From Mycobacterium sp. SMC-2 (lineage in GTDB: Bacteria > Actinomycetota > Actinomycetes > Mycobacteriales > Mycobacteriaceae), in assembly GCF_025263485.1 (NCBI RefSeq), contig NZ_CP079863.1, positions 2,604,001-2,668,000 on the forward strand: 64,000 nucleotides of DNA, given 5' to 3'. Shown in pieces: positions 59,891 to 64,000 of this stretch. Positions within the stretch are counted from its first letter, which is position 1. Each line of letters begins with the position of its first letter. Under the pieces are notes generated by a model. The model saw only the letters and a program-made list of their open reading frames with translations, had not been told where the DNA came from and ran no database searches. The translations under genes and the position numbers were made by a program.

Positions 59891-60049
59891 CGGGATCGCC
59901 TCCTCTCGAGGGGTCCATCCAGGGTGCCCTACCAGTGTCCCCCGAATCAGGGGGCACCAATATCAAACAGCGGTGTGAAGTTCGGGTTTTAATCTGCAAG
60001 CGAACGCCTCGGGAGGCGCGCGACGCGTCGCAATCTGCTTGCCGCCCAG

Positions 60050-60898
60050 GTGTCAGGCATGATGAAACCGATGCGCGCGCCGACCCTGATGCTGTGCCTA
60101 GTGGTCGCCGTGGCGACGTCGGTGACGTCGTGCAAACGGCCGCCCGGTGATCATGCGTCGGCCCCGCCGGCGCCCCCTCCGCGGAGCAGCGCGCCGGTCC
60201 AGCGGCTCGGTCAGCCTCAGCCAAGCGCGGTGGCGGGGCCGATGGACCCGGACAAGCGCGTCGGCGCCATCTTCATCGACGGTGGGCCCCTGCACGTGTG
60301 CACGGGTTCGGTGGTGCATTCGGTGGGTGGGAACCTCATGATGACCGCGGCGCACTGCCTGGCCGGGGCCACCAAGATCACCTTTGTGCCGGGTTTCGCC
60401 GGTGACGCCCCGCCCGCCCCGGCCGACGTGTGGAAGGCCGACGCCGTCTACCTCGACCCCCGCTGGACCGCCAGCAAGGATCCCAACGCCGACTATGCGA
60501 TCGCACGGCTGAGTAACGACGCCGGGGGTACGGTCGAGTCCCACGTCGGCCTGGCGCTGACGCTGGGCACGGCTCCCCCGCCCGGTAGTCACGTCACTGT
60601 GATGGGATATCCCGCCGGCGTCGGCGGCGCGCCCATCGGGTGCCAGGCCAGCACGTCGTTGACCGAGGGCGGGTTCCCCTCGTTTCCGTGCGAGGGCCTG
60701 GTGGACGGCACCAGCGGCGCACCCTGGGTCAGCGGCACCACGCTCACCGGGGTGATCGGCGGTTTCGAACGCGGCGGGTGCGCCACGGACGTGTCGTATT
60801 CCGCGCCGTTCGACGCGCAGACCGCGCAGTTGCTGGCCCGCGCCGACGCGGGCGGACCCGGCGACGCGGTTTCCGGCGAACTCGACGACAGCTGTTAG
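60050..60898 (+). CDS. Trypsin-like serine protease, probable lipoprotein
   Basis: 282 aa. Lipobox V-T-S-C28 after a hydrophobic signal suggests diacylglyceryl modification and anchoring. A Pro-rich linker (residues 38-60) precedes the S1 chymotrypsin fold: H102 in TAAHC, D148 in ADYAIARL, S222 in DGTSGAPW. Such proteases act outside the cytoplasm. Start uncertain: GTG at 60050 or ATGs at 60059, 60062, 60071. Not in the M. tuberculosis gene order here. The last 4 nt overlap sthA (convergent). Confidence 0.85.
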   Translation: MSGMMKPMRAPTLMLCLVVAVATSVTSCKRPPGDHASAPPAPPPRSSAPVQRLGQPQPSAVAGPMDPDKRVGAIFIDGGPLHVCTGSVVHSVGGNLMMTAAHCLAGATKITFVPGFAGDAPPAPADVWKADAVYLDPRWTASKDPNADYAIARLSNDAGGTVESHVGLALTLGTAPPPGSHVTVMGYPAGVGGAPIGCQASTSLTEGGFPSFPCEGLVDGTSGAPWVSGTTLTGVIGGFERGGCATDVSYSAPFDAQTAQLLARADAGGPGDAVSGELDDSC

Positions 60899-62310
60899 CG
60901 GCGGAACTGGCTGAGCGCGCGCATCTTGTTCGTCACATCCAGAGCGGCGACCTTGTAGGCCTCCGAGAAGGTCGGATAGTTGAACACCGCGTCGACCAGG
61001 TAGTCGACGGTGCCGCCGCAGCCCATCACGGCCTGACCGATGTGCACCATCTCGGTGGCGCTGGTGCCGAAGATGTGCACCCCGAGCAGCTTGCGATCCT
61101 CGGTGGACACCAGCAGCTTGAGCATGCCGTAGGAGTCGCCGGCTATCTGTCCGCGGGCGAGTTCCCGGTACCTGGCCACCCCGACCTCGTAGGGGATCGC
61201 GTTCTTGGTCAGCTCCACCTCGGTGGCCCCGACGTAGGAGATCTCCGGGATGGAGTAGATGCCGATCGGCTGCACTTCGGTGATGACGTCGGTGGGCTCT
61301 CCGAAGGCGTGATAGGCGGCCAGCCGGCCCTGTTCCATGGAGGTCGCGGCCAGCGCGGGGAAGCCGATCACGTCGCCGACGGCGTAGATGTGCGGGACCT
61401 TGGTCTGGAAGAAGTCGTCGACGAAGATCCGCCCGCGGTTGTCGGCCTCGAGCTCGGCGTTCTGCAGGTCGAGGTGGTCGGTCTGGCCTTGCCGCCCGGC
61501 CGAATACATCACCGTCTCGGCGGGGATCTGCTTGCCACTGGCCAACGTGGTGACGGTGCCCGCCGAGCCGACGTCGACCGCGGTCACCTCCTCGCCGAAC
61601 CGGAACGTCACCGCCAGGTCGCGTAGGTGGAATTTCAGGGCCTCCACCACCTCGGGGTCACAGAACTCCAGCATCTCGCTCCGCTTCTCCACGACGGTGA
61701 CCTTGGTCCCCAGCGCGGCGAACATCGACGCGTACTCGATGCCGATCACACCGGCGCCGACCACCACCATCGAGGTCGGCAACGATTTGAGGTCGAGGAT
61801 CCCGTCGGAGTCCAGCACCCGGTCCTCGTCGAACTCGACGCCGGCCGGCCGCGCCGGCCGCGTGCCGGTGGCGATGACGATGTATTTGCCGGAGACGGTT
61901 AGCTTTTCGCGACGGGAGGGGTCTTCCACCTCGATGGTGTGCGGGTCGACGAACCGCCCGTGGCCCAGCAGCAAGTCGATGCGGTTGCGCATCAACTGGT
62001 TGCGCACCACGTCAACCTCCTTGCCGATCACATGCTGGGTGCGGGCCAGCAGGTCGGCCGGGGTGATCTTCTCTTTGACGCGGTAGCTTGCGCCGTACAG
62101 TTCGCGCTGATTCATCCCGGTGAGGTAAAGGACGGCCTCGCGCAAGGTCTTTGAGGGGATGGTGCCGGTCTGGACGCACACGCCGCCGAGCATCTGACCG
62201 CGTTCGACGACCGCGACCGACTTGCCGAGCTTGGCCGAGGCGATGGCGGCCTTCTGCCCGCCGGGCCCCGAGCCGATGACCACCATGTCGTACTCTTGCG
62301 CCGAACTCAT
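60895..62310 (-). CDS. sthA: Soluble pyridine nucleotide transhydrogenase
   Basis: 471 aa flavoprotein disulphide reductase family member, here of the SthA type that exchanges hydride between NADPH and NAD. FAD motif GSGPGGQ (residues 13-19); the redox-disulphide segment reads [14 protein letters not shown], keeping one Cys of the pair; NAD motif [10 protein letters not shown] (about 180); C-terminal YPTFSEAYK. Minus-strand TACTGT (62318-62323) seven nt before the ATG. Confidence 0.95.
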   Translation of the reverse strand: MSSAQEYDMVVIGSGPGGQKAAIASAKLGKSVAVVERGQMLGGVCVQTGTIPSKTLREAVLYLTGMNQRELYGASYRVKEKITPADLLARTQHVIGKEVDVVRNQLMRNRIDLLLGHGRFVDPHTIEVEDPSRREKLTVSGKYIVIATGTRPARPAGVEFDEDRVLDSDGILDLKSLPTSMVVVGAGVIGIEYASMFAALGTKVTVVEKRSEMLEFCDPEVVEALKFHLRDLAVTFRFGEEVTAVDVGSAGTVTTLASGKQIPAETVMYSAGRQGQTDHLDLQNAELEADNRGRIFVDDFFQTKVPHIYAVGDVIGFPALAATSMEQGRLAAYHAFGEPTDVITEVQPIGIYSIPEISYVGATEVELTKNAIPYEVGVARYRELARGQIAGDSYGMLKLLVSTEDRKLLGVHIFGTSATEMVHIGQAVMGCGGTVDYLVDAVFNYPTFSEAYKVAALDVTNKMRALSQFRR

Positions 62311-62422
62311 GGGGGTAACAGTAGATCAGCAGAACTCACAGTGCTGGGTTCATGCACAGGCCCGGGAGTCCACCTATTCCCGCGAACTCCGGCTGACGGT
62401 GCGGGCCGCGAGCGTGGAGCCC

Positions 62423-63481
62423 ATGACAACGCATCGACCTGACTTCAAACTGAACCGACCCGGCGCCCTCATCGCCGCACTGCCGGCCGTTCTCGGCTTC
62501 GTTCCCGAAAAATCATTGGTATTGGTGTCTTTGGACGGTGGCGACCTGGGCGCGGTGATGCGGGTCGACCTCTCCGAGGAGCTCGCCACCCGGGTCGCAC
62601 ACCTGGCGGAGGTCGCCGCCACGGCCAGGCCGGATGCCGCGATCGCTGTGGTCGTCGACGCGGAGGGAGCGCACTGCCCTTGCTGCAACGAGGAGTACCG
62701 GCAGCTGTGCGACGCGCTCGCAAAGGCGCTGGCGGAGCACGATATAGAGCTTTGGGCCGCCCATGTGGTCGACCGGGTCGCGCTCGGCGGGCGCTGGCAC
62801 TGTGTGGACGGCTGCGGCGCGAGCGGCGCGGTCGACGATCCGTCGGCGTCGCCGCTGGCGGCCGCGGCGGTGCTCGACGGCAGGCGGCTCTACGCGCGCC
62901 GCGCCGACCTGCAGGCGGTCATCGCGGTCGAGGACGCGGCGCGCAGCGCGGGATTGACCGCCGTCATCGATCGGCAGGCGACCCGGCGCCGGGCGGCCAT
63001 TCGCGCGGACCCGGCTCGCTGTGCGCGCGGCGACGTGAAACACGCCGTGGCGGCCGCGTCCCGTGTCTCCTCGGGTCAGGCGCTGTCTGCGGCCCAACTT
63101 GCGAAGCTGGGCTGCGCGCTGAGCGACGCGCAGGTGCGCGACATCTTCTACGCCCTGGCGGTCGGCGAGAATGCGGGCGAGGCGGAGTCATTGTGGGCGC
63201 TGCTGGCGCGTACCCTGCCCCCGCCCTGGCGGGTCGAGGCGCTGGTCCTGCTCGCCTTCAGCGCATACGCCCGCGGCGACGGGCCGCTGGCCGGGGTATC
63301 GCTGGAGGCCGCGCTGCGCTGCGAGCCCGAGCACCGGATGGCGGGCATGCTGGACACGGCGCTGCAATCGGGGCTACGTCCGGAGGACATCCGCGAACTG
63401 GCGCTCACCGGCTACCGGCTGGCCAAACAGCTCGGGGTGCGGTTACCGCCACGACGGCCGTTCGGCCGCCGGGCGTGCTAG
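62423..63481 (+). CDS. DUF4192 protein (Rv2712c-like)
   Basis: 352 aa. Starts with the DUF4192 pattern (IAALPAVLGFVPEKSLVLVSLDG, about residues 16-38, read in parts). A Cys cluster CPCC (about 86-89) and C-x7-C (about 131-139) hint at metal binding. The C-terminal half has helical repeats. Function unknown, actinobacterial. Divergent from sthA and convergent with ideR. Confidence 0.85.
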   Translation: MTTHRPDFKLNRPGALIAALPAVLGFVPEKSLVLVSLDGGDLGAVMRVDLSEELATRVAHLAEVAATARPDAAIAVVVDAEGAHCPCCNEEYRQLCDALAKALAEHDIELWAAHVVDRVALGGRWHCVDGCGASGAVDDPSASPLAAAAVLDGRRLYARRADLQAVIAVEDAARSAGLTAVIDRQATRRRAAIRADPARCARGDVKHAVAAASRVSSGQALSAAQLAKLGCALSDAQVRDIFYALAVGENAGEAESLWALLARTLPPPWRVEALVLLAFSAYARGDGPLAGVSLEAALRCEPEHRMAGMLDTALQSGLRPEDIRELALTGYRLAKQLGVRLPPRRPFGRRAC

Positions 63482-63494
63482 GTGGTGCTGGTGG

Positions 63495-64000
63495 TCAGAC
63501 CTTCTCGACCTTGACGGCGTGCGCCATCTCGTGCGGCAGGGTGACGTTCTCGTGGCCAGGGATGACGATGGTGACCCCGGCGGGGCCGGTCTCGACGGTC
63601 ACCCGGGCGTTGGGGACGACGCCTGCGTCTTTCAGGCGGGTGATCAGGTCGATGTCACCCTGCACATGTTCGGTCAGTTGGCGGACCACCACTGCCACCG
63701 GCGATCCGGGCGGCAACTCGGTCAGCCGGACGAGGTTGGCGTCCTCGGAACCCGACTCGGGGCCCACGCCCAGGTCCAACAGCCCCGGGATCGGGTTGCC
63801 GAAGGGGGAGGTGGTCGGGTGGTTGAGCACCTTCACCAGCCGCCGTTCGACGTCCTCGCTCATCACGTGCTCCCACCGGCATGCCTCCGCGTGCACTTCC
63901 TCCCAGGGCACGCCGATGACGTCGACCAGCAATCGCTCGGCGAGCCGGTGCTTGCGCATGACGGCGATGGCCAGCGCGCGGCCCTTGTCGGTGAGCTCGA
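63495..64000 (-). CDS. ideR: Iron-dependent regulator IdeR (5' end beyond the window)
   Basis: C-terminal 168 residues visible; the N-terminal DNA-binding helices lie past the window edge. The dimerisation/metal domain shows LTDKGRALAIAVMRKHRLAERLLVDVIG (read in parts), AEACRWEHVMSEDVERRL with the metal-ligand Cys-x2-Glu-His, and the C-terminal SH3-like domain (VRQLTEHVQGDIDLITRLK ... VTLPHEMAHAV). IdeR with Fe2+ represses siderophore genes and activates storage genes. Confidence 0.96.
   Translation of the reverse strand, partial: ELTDKGRALAIAVMRKHRLAERLLVDVIGVPWEEVHAEACRWEHVMSEDVERRLVKVLNHPTTSPFGNPIPGLLDLGVGPESGSEDANLVRLTELPPGSPVAVVVRQLTEHVQGDIDLITRLKDAGVVPNARVTVETGPAGVTIVIPGHENVTLPHEMAHAVKVEKV

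Overview
This window is chromosomal DNA from a slow-growing, high-GC mycobacterium, most likely of the M. avium complex. Most genes match, in order, the M. tuberculosis block running from Rv2781c down to Rv2711 (ideR), with every strand inverted relative to the usual H37Rv numbering. The M. avium-type assignment rests on a single-chain biotin carboxylase/BCCP/carboxyltransferase gene like the long-chain acyl-CoA carboxylase studied in M. avium subsp. paratuberculosis, an uninterrupted (intein-free) recA, no PE/PPE genes, and several accessory blocks absent from the M. tuberculosis order. All ortholog statements rest on remembered sequence and gene order, not on a database search.

Layout. 0-2.3 kb: nitronate monooxygenase-like gene and ald, convergent on a 14-bp tandem repeat. 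2.4-9 kb: accessory block (SRPBCC protein, Baeyer-Villiger-type monooxygenase, GNAT, TetR regulator, Rieske oxygenase with a DapB-fold dehydrogenase, and a 13E12/DUF222 HNH protein with a LexA box over its start codon). 9.4-11.1 kb: dapB operon. 11.1-20.9 kb: acyl-CoA block (thioesterase, acyl-CoA synthetase, single-chain carboxylase, Gly/Cys-rich exported protein, SDR, two acyl-CoA dehydrogenases, dienelactone hydrolase). 21-28 kb: nucleotide and cell-wall genes thyA, dfrA, a DivIVA-domain protein, an AlkX/YcaQ-like glycosylase, thyX, dapA and RNase J. 28-36 kb: methyltransferase/SDR/ABM operon, ftsK, argA, pgsA3, clgR, pspA, pspM. 36-41 kb: ephG, glycosyltransferase, small exported protein, DUF3046 protein, FhuF-like protein, recA-recX. 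41-51.7 kb: miaB, membrane and DUF349 proteins, DMT transporter, miaA, dapF, hflX, fadE20. 52-64 kb: LGFP-repeat surface protein, divergent lexA/chiZ, nrdR, nitrobindin, PhzF-like protein, hydrolase, PAC2 protein, serine protease lipoprotein, sthA, DUF4192 protein and the C-terminal part of ideR.

How the genes work together. Three themes stand out. DNA-damage control: recA, lexA/chiZ and the 13E12 gene carry LexA boxes, and recA and chiZ also carry TTGTCRGTG-N8-TAnnnT (PafBC/RecA-NDp) promoters. Envelope stress: a SigE-like promoter precedes clgR-pspA-pspM, but pspN is missing. Lipid and acyl-CoA chemistry: the 11-20 kb block and fadE20. At 21 genes a TAnnnT hexamer lies 6-7 nt before the start codon, the arrangement expected of leaderless mRNAs, and this decided several starts.

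The observations most worth following up are: the LexA box lying on the start codon of a leaderless 13E12 gene; inverted and direct repeats able to form alternative hairpins in the chiZ leader; three perfect 56-bp repeats abutting the thyA -10 element; an exported protein with three evenly spaced CX5C pairs; and the TetR-controlled Rieske/DapB-fold pair.
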